Below, piece after piece: positions 26,945-34,876 of a stretch of 42,160 nucleotides of DNA; position 1 is the first letter of the stretch; the number at the start of each line of letters is the position of its first letter. The stretch spans positions 1-42,160 of the forward strand of contig CANCSS010000019.1 in the NCBI GenBank assembly GCA_947380905.1. The letters run 5' to 3'. The notes beneath the pieces are model-generated. The model was not told the origin of the DNA and did no database searches. It saw only the letters and a list, made by a program, of their open reading frames with translations. The stretch is from Chitinophagaceae bacterium. GTDB taxonomy: Bacteria; Bacteroidota; Bacteroidia; Chitinophagales; Chitinophagaceae. A program made the position numbers and the translations under genes.

Positions 26945-27418
26945 ATGCTTTGGAGAAAATTCAATGGCGAAAAAATTGTGCTTCCCATCAAAGAAGCAGT
27001 GAGACAAGCCATTATTGCCGAGTCGGAGAAAAAGACAAAATTAAAAGTTTGTATTGGCACCGATAGCCAAGTAAAAGCAAACATTACGGAGTTTGCAACT
27101 GTGATCGTTTTTTTAAGAGAACACAATGGTGGGTTTATGTACATCCACAATGATAAGACTACTCAAAAGTTTCATTTGAAAGAACGCATGTTGACCGAAG
27201 TGGCTAAGAGTATTGAAATTGCTTATGAACTTTGTGATCTATTTATTAAGTACAACGTTGAAATGGAAGTACATGCGGATATCAATACCAATCCACAGTT
27301 CAAAAGCAATGATGCTTTAAAAGAAGCCATGGGCTATATTCTTGGAATGGGTTTTGCTTTTAAGGCGAAGCCAGAAGCGTTTGCAAGTAGTTGTTGTGCC
27401 GATAAGGCAGTCAATTGA
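26945..27418 (+). CDS. YkuK-family RNase H-like protein
   Basis: 157 residues from the ATG at 26945 (a TTG at 26921 would add eight residues that do not look conserved). Family features: the RNase H-like opening strand VCIGTDSQVK with Asp, a second acidic strand VHADINTNPQFKSN and the C-terminal GYILGMGFAFKAKPEAFASS stretch. YkuK/DUF458 proteins share the RNase H fold, and nuclease activity is presumed but not well characterised. The conserved Asp residues are present. It converges on engB with 19 bases between the stops. Confidence 0.85.
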   Translation: MLWRKFNGEKIVLPIKEAVRQAIIAESEKKTKLKVCIGTDSQVKANITEFATVIVFLREHNGGFMYIHNDKTTQKFHLKERMLTEVAKSIEIAYELCDLFIKYNVEMEVHADINTNPQFKSNDALKEAMGYILGMGFAFKAKPEAFASSCCADKAVN

Positions 27419-27437
27419 TTTCAGGAATTCAATTTTT

Positions 27438-28073
27438 TTATTGATTTTCTGCATCCAACTTATTGTATTGGTCAATGCAAGCCAATACTTCCTCTACGCC
27501 TGTTCCTTTTTCTGCACTGGTCACAAAACCTTGTGGTAAAAATGGCAGTATTTTATTTAATTCATCAAAGAAGGATTTTACGTTTCGGGTAACCACACCA
27601 GGTTTTTCCTTGTCTGATTTGGTGAAAATAAGGGTATATGGTATTTCCCATTTATACAGTTGTAAAATAAAAGCCAGGTCTATTTTTTGTGGTGTATGTC
27701 GGCTGTCTATTAAAACAAATACGCGGCTTAGGTTTTCTCTTTTTCTTAAATAATTTTCAATCATTTGTTCCCATCTTCTTCTACTGCTTTGGGATACTTT
27801 GGCAAAGCCATACCCAGGCAAATCAACAATATACCATTTGTCTTGTTTGCCTTTGGTAACTTGATTGCTGGTAATTTCAAAATGATTGATCAGTTGGGTT
27901 TTGCCGGGGGTTCCAGAAGTTTTTGCCAAATTCTTTTGCCCACACAAAGCATTAATGATAGAAGATTTACCCACATTGCTTCGGCCAATAAAAGCATATT
28001 CAGCAGCTTTTACATTTGGACATTGATCAAAACTTGGGCTGGAGATTAAATAGCTTGCTTTTACAATTTTCAT
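27438..28073 (-). CDS. engB: Ribosome biogenesis GTPase EngB/YsxC
   Basis: 211 residues with all G motifs in the usual order: G1 GRSNVGKSS (about 31-39), G2 Thr in SGTPGKTQ, G3 DLPGYG, G4 TKSD and G5 TSAEKG. The N-terminal ASYLISSP and the helix RRRWEQMIENYL are typical of EngB, which acts late in 50S subunit assembly. It begins 14 bases after the stop codon of the haem-binding protein gene and likely shares its transcript. Confidence 0.95.
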   Translation of the reverse strand: MKIVKASYLISSPSFDQCPNVKAAEYAFIGRSNVGKSSIINALCGQKNLAKTSGTPGKTQLINHFEITSNQVTKGKQDKWYIVDLPGYGFAKVSQSSRRRWEQMIENYLRKRENLSRVFVLIDSRHTPQKIDLAFILQLYKWEIPYTLIFTKSDKEKPGVVTRNVKSFFDELNKILPFLPQGFVTSAEKGTGVEEVLACIDQYNKLDAENQ

Positions 28074-28087
28074 AACTGGTTAAAACC

Positions 28088-28597
28088 TTATTTAGGGGCG
28101 TCTGCTTGTTTAACAGCTTTTTTTAATTTAAGACTGTCTGCAGGATAAGTTGCTTTGATGGTATCCACAATATTTTGACACCAATCAGAGATCAACGCTT
28201 TTTCTGCATCTGTTAATTTGGCTTCTGTATGAATTAAAGTATAGGAAGGAAGCGGCATTTCGCCTTCTTTCAATTGCTCAATACATTCCTCTAACTTTTT
28301 ATTTTGTTTGCCAATTCTGTACCCAGCAAATTCGTTTAGGTTAAAATGTCTTTTACCATCTTTTACATGATTGGCAGTCCAATAGCCAATGGGCTCAATG
28401 ACGGTATACCAAGGGTAATTAGTTTTGTTGGTATGACAATCGGCGCAGGCTTTGTCAAAAACCAATTTTACACTATCCGACATAGGGTATTTAGTAGTTA
28501 TGTCTTTGGTGGTATCACCGGACAAGTTTTTTTCGGGGCGTATAAACTGCATTACGATTAAAACAATCAACAGTCCAACTAAAATTTTCTTTATCAT
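28088..28597 (-). CDS. Membrane-anchored haem-binding domain protein
   Basis: 169 residues with an N-terminal membrane anchor (about 3-18) and a periplasmic domain carrying a c-type haem motif CADCH (Cys51, Cys54, His55) in the context FDKACADCHTNKTNYPWY, followed by PIGYWTANHVKDGK and MPLPSYTLIHTEAKLT. This is the Haem_bd family widespread in Bacteroidota. Electron transfer or haem sensing is possible; no partner is identified. It is probably co-transcribed with engB. Covalent haem attachment needs a cytochrome c maturation system that is not in the window. Confidence 0.88.
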   Translation of the reverse strand: MIKKILVGLLIVLIVMQFIRPEKNLSGDTTKDITTKYPMSDSVKLVFDKACADCHTNKTNYPWYTVIEPIGYWTANHVKDGKRHFNLNEFAGYRIGKQNKKLEECIEQLKEGEMPLPSYTLIHTEAKLTDAEKALISDWCQNIVDTIKATYPADSLKLKKAVKQADAPK

Positions 28598-28690
28598 AAG
28601 TTTATTTTTATATTTAAGACCACTTTTTAGGCACTTCGTTTTAATGATATACTATAAAAAGAAGATTGTATTAAGGTAGTTATTATTTTT

Positions 28691-30208
28691 TTAAATTAAC
28701 ACTTTCCCTGTCATTTCTTTAGGAATGGGAAGCCCCATCATGGTTAATATGGTGGGGGCTAAATCACCCAATTTACCTGCTTCCATATTTCCTTTCCACT
28801 CCTTATCTATAATAAAGAAGGGGACTAGATTGGTGGTATGTGCTGTATTGGGGCTGCCGTCTTCGTTGATCATAAAATCGGCATTGCCATGATCTGCTGT
28901 TAAGAAGATGGAGTAGCCATTGGCTAAGCCTGCGGTAACCACTTTTTCAACACAAGCGTCCACTGTTTCCACTGCTTTTACTACGGCACTAAAAACACCT
29001 GTATGTCCTACCATATCAGCATTCGCAAAATTCAAACAAATAAAATCGGGCTGTCCTGCATTAATTTCAGGTAATAATTTATCGGTGAGTTCCTTCGCAC
29101 TCATTTCGGGTTGCAAATCATAGGTAGCCACTTTTGGAGAGGGTGCCATAATTCTTGTTTCGCCTTCAAAAGGTTGTTCTCTTCCTCCGCTAAAAAAGAA
29201 AGTGACATGCGGATATTTTTCCGTCTCCGCAATCCGAATTTGTTTTTTATTATTTTGAGCCAATACCTCTCCCAGTGTATTTACCAAGTTGTCGTTTTCA
29301 AAAATTACCTGAACATTTTTGAAAGTTTCATCATACTTGGTCATCGTTGTATAATGCACTTTCAATTTTTTCATATCAAATTCAGGAAAATCTTTTTGCG
29401 TTAGCACTTCTGTTATCTCTCTACAACGATCGGTTCTAAAATTAAAACACAGCACCGCATCGCCCTCTTGTATTGTAGCAATGGGACTTCCATTTTCAAG
29501 CAGGATGGTAGGTTTTATAAATTCATCTGTTATATTGTTGTTGTAGTTTTCTGTGATAGCAGTAATGGCTGAAGTAGCAGTAGGACCAATGCCCTTCACC
29601 AAGGCGTCGTAAGCAAATTTTACCCTTTCCCATCTTTTATCTCTATCCATGGCATAATACCTGCCACTGACAGAGGCAATTTTTCCTACAGCATGTTTCA
29701 AATGCGTTTCGACATTTTCAATAAATCCCAAACCGCTTTTTGGATCGGTGTCTCTGCCATCGGTGAAAGCATGAATAAATACTTTTGTTAGTCCTTTTTC
29801 TTTGCAGATATCGCAAATGGCTTTTAAATGAGTGGTATGCGAATGAACGCCTCCATCACTCACTAAACCCAATAAATGCAATGGCTTGTTATTTTGTTTG
29901 GCATAGTCAATGCTCGCTAATAATTTTGTATTGTTAGCCAATTCGCCCTCTTTGATGGCTACATTGATTCTTTGTAATTCCTGGTAAACGATTCTACCTG
30001 CTCCTAAATTAAGATGGCCCACTTCACTATTGCCCATTTGACCCGCTGGTAAACCAACGGCTTCCCCGCAAGTGACTAAAGTGGTATTGGGGTACTTACT
30101 ATATAAACTTTTTACAAATGGGACATGCGCTTGTTGAATGGCATCCGCTTTTGGAACCAAACCAAGTCCCCATCCATCCATGATTAGTAATATTACCTTT
30201 TTTGACAT
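28691..30208 (-). CDS. gpmI: 2,3-bisphosphoglycerate-independent phosphoglycerate mutase
   Basis: 505 residues, full length. It interconverts 3- and 2-phosphoglycerate in glycolysis with two Mn ions. Visible motifs: LLIMDGWG with metal ligand Asp11, GNSEVGHLNLGAGR with phospho-acceptor Ser61, HSHTTHL, DGRDTDPKSG, GRYYAMDRDKRWER, CLNFANADMVGHTG and LTADHGNAD. An AAGG-like Shine-Dalgarno sits before the ATG. The 93-base gap to the next gene downstream on the strand holds no clear hairpin. Confidence 0.97.
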   Translation of the reverse strand: MSKKVILLIMDGWGLGLVPKADAIQQAHVPFVKSLYSKYPNTTLVTCGEAVGLPAGQMGNSEVGHLNLGAGRIVYQELQRINVAIKEGELANNTKLLASIDYAKQNNKPLHLLGLVSDGGVHSHTTHLKAICDICKEKGLTKVFIHAFTDGRDTDPKSGLGFIENVETHLKHAVGKIASVSGRYYAMDRDKRWERVKFAYDALVKGIGPTATSAITAITENYNNNITDEFIKPTILLENGSPIATIQEGDAVLCFNFRTDRCREITEVLTQKDFPEFDMKKLKVHYTTMTKYDETFKNVQVIFENDNLVNTLGEVLAQNNKKQIRIAETEKYPHVTFFFSGGREQPFEGETRIMAPSPKVATYDLQPEMSAKELTDKLLPEINAGQPDFICLNFANADMVGHTGVFSAVVKAVETVDACVEKVVTAGLANGYSIFLTADHGNADFMINEDGSPNTAHTTNLVPFFIIDKEWKGNMEAGKLGDLAPTILTMMGLPIPKEMTGKVLI

Positions 30209-30229
30209 TTTCTTACCTTATTTTAGCTG

Positions 30230-30237
30230 TAACTTTG
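30230..30237 (+). promoter_or_regulatory. -7 promoter element upstream of the DUF4783 gene
   Basis: TAACTTTG fits TAnnTTTG. A TTG lies 25 bases upstream (30202-30204), slightly farther than usual. It would give a leader of about 75 bases. Confidence 0.35.
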
Positions 30238-30314
30238 TTTTTTATTCCTTGTTACCACAAAGTTTCAAAATACTAAGCAGACTACAAACTTTAAGCCGTT
30301 ATAATAGTAAAAAA

Positions 30315-30704
30315 ATGAGTCCTATTCGCAAAATACTGTTGATCCTGACTTTTTTAATTTCAAATACTTCTTTATTTGCTCAAAAGGAGACAGAGCAAAT
30401 CATCCAAAATTTACAAACTGCTAATTTTTCGAGCCTCTTACTTTTTTGGGATACAGAAGTAGAATTGACCATTTTAGACAAAATCAATCAAAAACTAAGC
30501 CATCCAGAAGAGGCCAATCAGCAAATGCAAGTTTTTTTTAACAATAAAAGTATTGTTGGGTTTGAGAAAAATGCAGAACGTACCGTAGGTAATACCGTAT
30601 ACATTACTGGAAAACTTTTGTCAGGCATCAATAAATTCAACCTAACCTTGCTTTTGCAAGAAACTAAAAACGGGCTTCGCATAGTTAGTTTGAGGGTGAG
30701 TTGA
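30315..30704 (+). CDS. DUF4783 periplasmic protein
   Basis: 129 residues from the ATG at 30315, where a proper signal peptide begins (cut after SLFAQ, about residue 21); longer in-frame starts would lie inside the opposite gpmI gene. The mature part (QIIQNLQTANFSSLLLF, ..VYITGKLLSGINKFNLTLLLQ.., ending LRIVSLRV) is the DUF4783 family of the phylum, an NTF2-like small fold. Function unknown. The SUI1 gene begins 45 bases downstream on the same strand. It contains an eight-T run. Confidence 0.82.
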   Translation: MSPIRKILLILTFLISNTSLFAQKETEQIIQNLQTANFSSLLLFWDTEVELTILDKINQKLSHPEEANQQMQVFFNNKSIVGFEKNAERTVGNTVYITGKLLSGINKFNLTLLLQETKNGLRIVSLRVS

Positions 30705-30749
30705 GGTCTTATTTTTTTAATATTGTCTTTTATTCTATTTTTAGAAAGC

Positions 30750-31088
30750 ATGAGTAAGAAAAATAATAGCAATAATTCCCCCTTGGTATACAGTACCGAT
30801 CCTAATTATAAGCCACCATCGGAGGTCCATGAAACTGAAACCCTTTTGGCCGAAGAGCAACCTTTGAAAATTATTTTAGAGACCAAGCAACGTGCGGGTA
30901 AAACGGTCACTGTAGTAGTAGGATTTGTAGGAACAGAAGACGCGATGGAAGTTTTAGGCAGGGCTTTAAAAAATCATTGTGGCACGGGTGGCTCGGTGAA
31001 GGATGGTGAAATTATTATTCAAGGAGACCATCGTCAAAAAATATTTCAATACTTAAAAGGAAAAGGGTACAAGAAAGCCAAGCTTTAA
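30750..31088 (+). CDS. SUI1/eIF1-family translation factor (YciH-like)
   Basis: 112 residues from the ATG at 30750; an upstream TTG would add a hydrophobic segment foreign to the family. The first 45 residues are variable and polar. The SUI1 domain follows (IILETKQRAGKTVTVVVGFVG, LGRALKNHCGTGGSVKDGEI, GDHRQKIFQYLKGKGYKKAK). Bacterial members resemble eukaryotic eIF1 and may affect start-codon discrimination; the exact role in Bacteroidota is not established. Its stop overlaps the dnaX stop on the other strand in a single TTAA. Confidence 0.9.
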   Translation: MSKKNNSNNSPLVYSTDPNYKPPSEVHETETLLAEEQPLKIILETKQRAGKTVTVVVGFVGTEDAMEVLGRALKNHCGTGGSVKDGEIIIQGDHRQKIFQYLKGKGYKKAKL

Positions 31089-32881
31089 AAATATACTTCT
31101 AAGTTGAGTTTTGTTTTTAATTCGGCAATCAAAGGATATTGTGCTGCCATGCGTTCGTATTTTTGTTTGCTGTTTAAACTTAAATGTAAAGGCACATCTT
31201 CTTTTTCACCCACCGCTACTAGAATATTAAACTGTATGGCGCGATTGTGAAAATGATCCCAAATTTTTTCTAATAAGTTCATTCGTTCTTGTTCGACAAA
31301 TTTTTGAGCAGTCAAAGCAGGAACCGTAATCGTGAAATGGGTCTCGTCTTCAATGGATAAAACTGCAAATTTAAAAGTGCCTGCAGCCGAGTGTTTCAAT
31401 GCTGTTTCTAAATAATGTGTGTAGTCCTCCCAACATTTTCTTAATGGCTCCATACTCAGGGGAAGGGATTCAATGACTTCTTCTATTTCATATTTTTCAC
31501 CGTACTTTTTTTGTAATACCGCCAATAGGTTTTTCTTATTGCCCTCGTTCGTATTGGGGCTTGCTTCCACTTTGGAGGCAGGTGCAGGAATGACAGAAGT
31601 AGATGTATTTGCTGTCACAGGCGCTTTTGTAATTTTTGCTGCCGTTGTTGGAGTTTCAATAATTAATTTAGCTTCCTGGTTAACAGAAATAGTACTTAAG
31701 GGAAGAATTTTTTTAAGCCGAATGGGGTAGTGGGCCTCCACTAGTTTTTTTTTTACAAGTTGGTTGTCTTCCATACTTAGTTCGATGGCTTGTTGTAAAA
31801 AATTAAGTTTTATAAGGGCCATTTCCACATGTAATCTTTTGTTGCGCGCCATTTTAAATTGAATCTCTGCTTCATTCAATAAATTCAATGCGCTTACCAA
31901 ATAAGGGGTACTGATATCCGCTGCAGTAGAGATGTATTGTTCTCTCCAACCTTCGATAGACTCCAGCAATTTTGCACTAGCTGCATCTTTACATACCAAT
32001 AAATTTCTGATAAAGCTAGCTAAGCCATACAAAACCATATCGCCTTCGAATCCTTTTTGATTGATTTCGTCATACAGCAACATCGCATTGGTTAAATCTT
32101 GCTTTACTAAATAATCTAATAATTTAAAAAAGTAAGCCTCGTCTAAAATATTTAAATGTTCTAAGGTGTTGGCATAGGTTAATTCCCCATTGGAAAAGCT
32201 AACTATTTTATCTAAAATACTAAGTGCATCACGCATGCAACCCTCACTTTTTTGAGCAATTAATTGTAATGCATTTTTTTCTGCTTTGATATGCTCTTTG
32301 CCAATGATTTCTTCTAAATGCGCAACCGTATCGTTAGCGTTGATGCGTCTAAAATCGAAAATTTGACATCTACTTAAAATGGTAGGAAGTATTTTATGTT
32401 TTTCGGTAGTGGCTAAAATAAAAATTGCATAGGGGGGAGGTTCTTCCAATGTTTTCAAAAACGCATTAAAGGCACTGGTACTTAACATGTGTACCTCATC
32501 TACAATGTATACTTTGTATTTACCAGCTTGTGGTGCAAAGCGAACCTGTTCTACGAGGGTTCTGATGTCATCCACTGAATTGTTACTTGCCGCATCCAAT
32601 TCATGTATATTTAGACTGCCTCCTTTTTCAAAAGAAACACAGCTTTCACAACTATTGCAAGCTTCCCCTTCTTTGGTAATTTGGGTGCAATTGATGGTTT
32701 TGGCAAGTATTCTAGCACAGGTGGTTTTGCCAACCCCTCTTGGTCCACAAAACAAAAAAGCATGTGCTAAATGATTGTTTAAAATGGCATTCTTTAACGT
32801 GGTCGTAATATGCGACTGTCCCACCACTGTATTAAAGTTTTGGGGCCTGTATTTTCTAGCTGAAACAACAAAATTTTCCAT
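31085..32881 (-). CDS. dnaX: DNA polymerase III subunit gamma/tau
   Basis: 598 residues: AAA+ ATPase core with Walker A GPRGVGKT (46-53), zinc-binding cysteines (Cys65, 75, 78, 81), DEVHMLS, and sensor motif TILSRCQ; collar domain III to about residue 370; then a Pro/Ala/Thr-rich linker (about 395-445) and a tau C-terminal region that binds polymerase. It loads the sliding clamp at the replication fork. Codons 376-379 (GTA AAA AAA AAA) form a run of ten A, exactly between core and linker. Loss of one A brings an immediate TAG and gain of one A a TAA ten codons on, so a gamma-like short form is possible by slippage. Confidence 0.96.
   Translation of the reverse strand: MENFVVSARKYRPQNFNTVVGQSHITTTLKNAILNNHLAHAFLFCGPRGVGKTTCARILAKTINCTQITKEGEACNSCESCVSFEKGGSLNIHELDAASNNSVDDIRTLVEQVRFAPQAGKYKVYIVDEVHMLSTSAFNAFLKTLEEPPPYAIFILATTEKHKILPTILSRCQIFDFRRINANDTVAHLEEIIGKEHIKAEKNALQLIAQKSEGCMRDALSILDKIVSFSNGELTYANTLEHLNILDEAYFFKLLDYLVKQDLTNAMLLYDEINQKGFEGDMVLYGLASFIRNLLVCKDAASAKLLESIEGWREQYISTAADISTPYLVSALNLLNEAEIQFKMARNKRLHVEMALIKLNFLQQAIELSMEDNQLVKKKLVEAHYPIRLKKILPLSTISVNQEAKLIIETPTTAAKITKAPVTANTSTSVIPAPASKVEASPNTNEGNKKNLLAVLQKKYGEKYEIEEVIESLPLSMEPLRKCWEDYTHYLETALKHSAAGTFKFAVLSIEDETHFTITVPALTAQKFVEQERMNLLEKIWDHFHNRAIQFNILVAVGEKEDVPLHLSLNSKQKYERMAAQYPLIAELKTKLNLEVYF
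31745..31754 (-). other. A10 homopolymer in dnaX: candidate slippage site
   Basis: Ten consecutive A on the coding strand, the longest homopolymer I noticed in any gene of the window (others reach eight). Alternative-frame stops lie at 31741-31743 (one A lost) and 31713-31715 (one A gained), giving products of about 379 and 389 residues that keep the whole clamp-loader core and lose the tau tail. Confidence 0.6.
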
Positions 32882-32910
32882 ACTTGACGCGCAATATACA
32901 CATTCAAAAT

Positions 32911-32918
32911 CAAAAGTA
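32911..32918 (-). promoter_or_regulatory. -7 promoter element of dnaX
   Basis: On the minus strand TACTTTTG fits TAnnTTTG, 29 bases upstream of the ATG. No -33 TTG at standard spacing. It suggests dnaX has its own promoter within the 87-base gap after the dnaB-rsmE operon. Confidence 0.45.
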
Positions 32919-32968
32919 AACCTCCCCTAATTAAATCTTATCCCCTATTTATAAATAGCTAATTGTGC

Positions 32969-34153
32969 TTACTCTTTTACGCTGTAATCCATCATGGGGT
33001 GTCTTTCAAAAGGGGTAAGTTGGGCATTAAAAACATGCCTATAAGTGACCATTTGTCTACTTGGAAGGGCCTCTAAGCTTTTATAAATATTCACCATTTT
33101 AGGATTCCAGTCGGCTGCCCAACCCATTTCATATTCTTTGTAAATATTAGATTCGTGTAACCATAAATCGCAGGAATAAATTAAAAAACTATCCACCCCC
33201 AAAGCCTGGTACTTAGGTACTACGCCAAAAGCCAAACCCGTTAATTTAGTATTGGTTTTTTTCCATTTCATCCACAACAAATGTAATTTTTGCCAAAGTC
33301 CAAGTTGGCCATTGAAATATTTAAAATATTGATTGACGTCTGGTATATTAATAAACATGGCAATAGGTTCTTGCTTATAATAAGCAAACCAAATTACTTT
33401 TTCATCCATCACCGCTTTTAGGGAATTAAAGAGTTGTATGATCTGCTCATAAGTAATGGCTTTGGCTTCTCCATGTTGCGCCCAGGCAGCATTGTAGATG
33501 GTTACAAAATCCTGTGCAAATTTTTGCAAGTTTTTTTTATCTAAGTGAAGCGCTTGGTAATCGGACTTGGCTTTAAATTTTTTATAACGTTCTTCAAATT
33601 TAGGTGGTAGGCCATCTTCAATATTGAGCTTGTAATAATATTGGTTGTAAAAATTTTCAAAACCATATTGGGTAAGCAATGATTCATAATAGGGTGGATT
33701 AAAAGACATGCCATACATCGGTTCTTCTTCAAATCCTTTTACTAGGAGTCCCCACCATTTGTCTCTGTCTCCAAAATTAATGGGGCCATCCATGGCTTGC
33801 ATTCCATTTTCCAACAACCATGCTTTGGCGGTATCAAAAAGTAATTTGGCAGCTGTAAAATCATTGATACAATCAAAGAAGCCAACACAGCCAACGGGAT
33901 ATGCTGTGCCCTTGTTTTTATAACTTGAATAATAAAAAGCAGCGATACGCCCAATGGTTTCGCCTTGCTCATTTTGAAGCAACCATCTTTTGGCATTTCC
34001 TTGTTGAAATAATTTGTTTTTTGTTTTGTCAAACACTTCCTCCACTTCTTTATTGAGTGGTCGAATGTATTTAGGGTTGCCTTGATTAAGTTGGGCATTG
34101 ATTGCTACAAAAGCTTGGGCCAATAAGGCAGTATTGACTTCAACCATTTTCAT
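32969..34153 (-). CDS. Acyltransferase-like (GNAT-fold) protein of unknown function
   Basis: 394 residues, soluble. The N-terminal half shows a GNAT-like strand pattern (WLLQNEQGETIGRIAAFYY, VGFFDCINDFTAAKLLFDTA, followed by AMDGPINFGDRDKWWGLLV), and the C-terminal half resembles a second acetyltransferase fold (VIWFAYYKQEPIAMFINIPD, AFGVVPKYQALGVDSFLI). Tandem folds of this type occur in Bacteroidota proteins annotated as GNAT or hypothetical. No substrate can be named. It is the third gene of dnaB-rsmE-this, nine bases behind rsmE. Confidence 0.75.
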   Translation of the reverse strand: MKMVEVNTALLAQAFVAINAQLNQGNPKYIRPLNKEVEEVFDKTKNKLFQQGNAKRWLLQNEQGETIGRIAAFYYSSYKNKGTAYPVGCVGFFDCINDFTAAKLLFDTAKAWLLENGMQAMDGPINFGDRDKWWGLLVKGFEEEPMYGMSFNPPYYESLLTQYGFENFYNQYYYKLNIEDGLPPKFEERYKKFKAKSDYQALHLDKKNLQKFAQDFVTIYNAAWAQHGEAKAITYEQIIQLFNSLKAVMDEKVIWFAYYKQEPIAMFINIPDVNQYFKYFNGQLGLWQKLHLLWMKWKKTNTKLTGLAFGVVPKYQALGVDSFLIYSCDLWLHESNIYKEYEMGWAADWNPKMVNIYKSLEALPSRQMVTYRHVFNAQLTPFERHPMMDYSVKE

Positions 34154-34162
34154 TGCTTGAAA

Positions 34163-34864
34163 TTAGAAATTTTTTAATACACTTAGTGCAAATAAGCCAG
34201 CTGTTTCTGTTCTAAGTCGAGTGGGGCCTAAATGGATGGCTTGATAACCATGTTGCAGGGCCCACTCAATTTCGGTTTTACTAAAATCACCTTCTGGACC
34301 TATCAATAAAAGACAATCCTGCCCTGCAGTTATTTTTTTAACATCCATTTTATCGCCTGGTTCGCAATGGGCTATTAATTTTTGAGTGTTTTTTTGTTGT
34401 GCAATCACTTCTTTAAATGGGATGGGCGCTGCCAATGCAGGAAGCCAGGTTTGTTGACTTTGTATCATGGCCGACTGTACAATATTTTGCATGCGGTCCC
34501 ATTTGAACTTTTCAAAAATGGTTCTTTCACAAATCATGGGAACAATTGCTGTTACGCCCATCTCGGTTGCTTTTTCAATGAGCCATTCCAATCGAGTGCT
34601 ATTTTTTAATAAAGCAATGCCTAAGGTTAAATTTTGAGCAGTGGCAGGAAATTGTTGCTCTGATAAAATAGTAACAAGTGTATTTTTTTTATCAGGCACT
34701 GATATACTTGCCTCAAATAAAAAACCTTTTCCATTGGTTAAGTCGATGCGATCGTTTAGTTGCATTCTTAATACTTGAATGCAATGTTTGCTGCTGGTTT
34801 CACTTAAAGTAAAACTTGGGTTGCCTGAAATCAATTGAGGTTCGTAGAAATAAGGGACCGACAT
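34163..34864 (-). CDS. rsmE: 16S rRNA (uracil-1498-N3) methyltransferase
   Basis: 233 residues with an N-terminal PUA-like domain (about 1-70) and a C-terminal SPOUT methyltransferase domain. The knot motifs LLIGPEGDFSKTEIEWAL and HLGPTRLRTETAGLFALSVL are intact, as is the mid-protein KATEMGVTAIVPMICERT. It methylates U1498 of 16S rRNA using SAM. It begins 12 bases after dnaB and ends nine bases before the acyltransferase-like gene. Confidence 0.95.
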   Translation of the reverse strand: MSVPYFYEPQLISGNPSFTLSETSSKHCIQVLRMQLNDRIDLTNGKGFLFEASISVPDKKNTLVTILSEQQFPATAQNLTLGIALLKNSTRLEWLIEKATEMGVTAIVPMICERTIFEKFKWDRMQNIVQSAMIQSQQTWLPALAAPIPFKEVIAQQKNTQKLIAHCEPGDKMDVKKITAGQDCLLLIGPEGDFSKTEIEWALQHGYQAIHLGPTRLRTETAGLFALSVLKNF

Positions 34865-34876
34865 GGTTAAATTTTT

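Noticed and set aside
30138..30314. Extended N-terminus of the DUF4783 protein
   Set aside because: It would overlap gpmI on the other strand and bury the signal peptide that begins at 30315.
33742..34098. 118-codon frame on the minus strand
   Set aside because: It is an out-of-frame shadow of the acyltransferase-like gene with no coherent domain.
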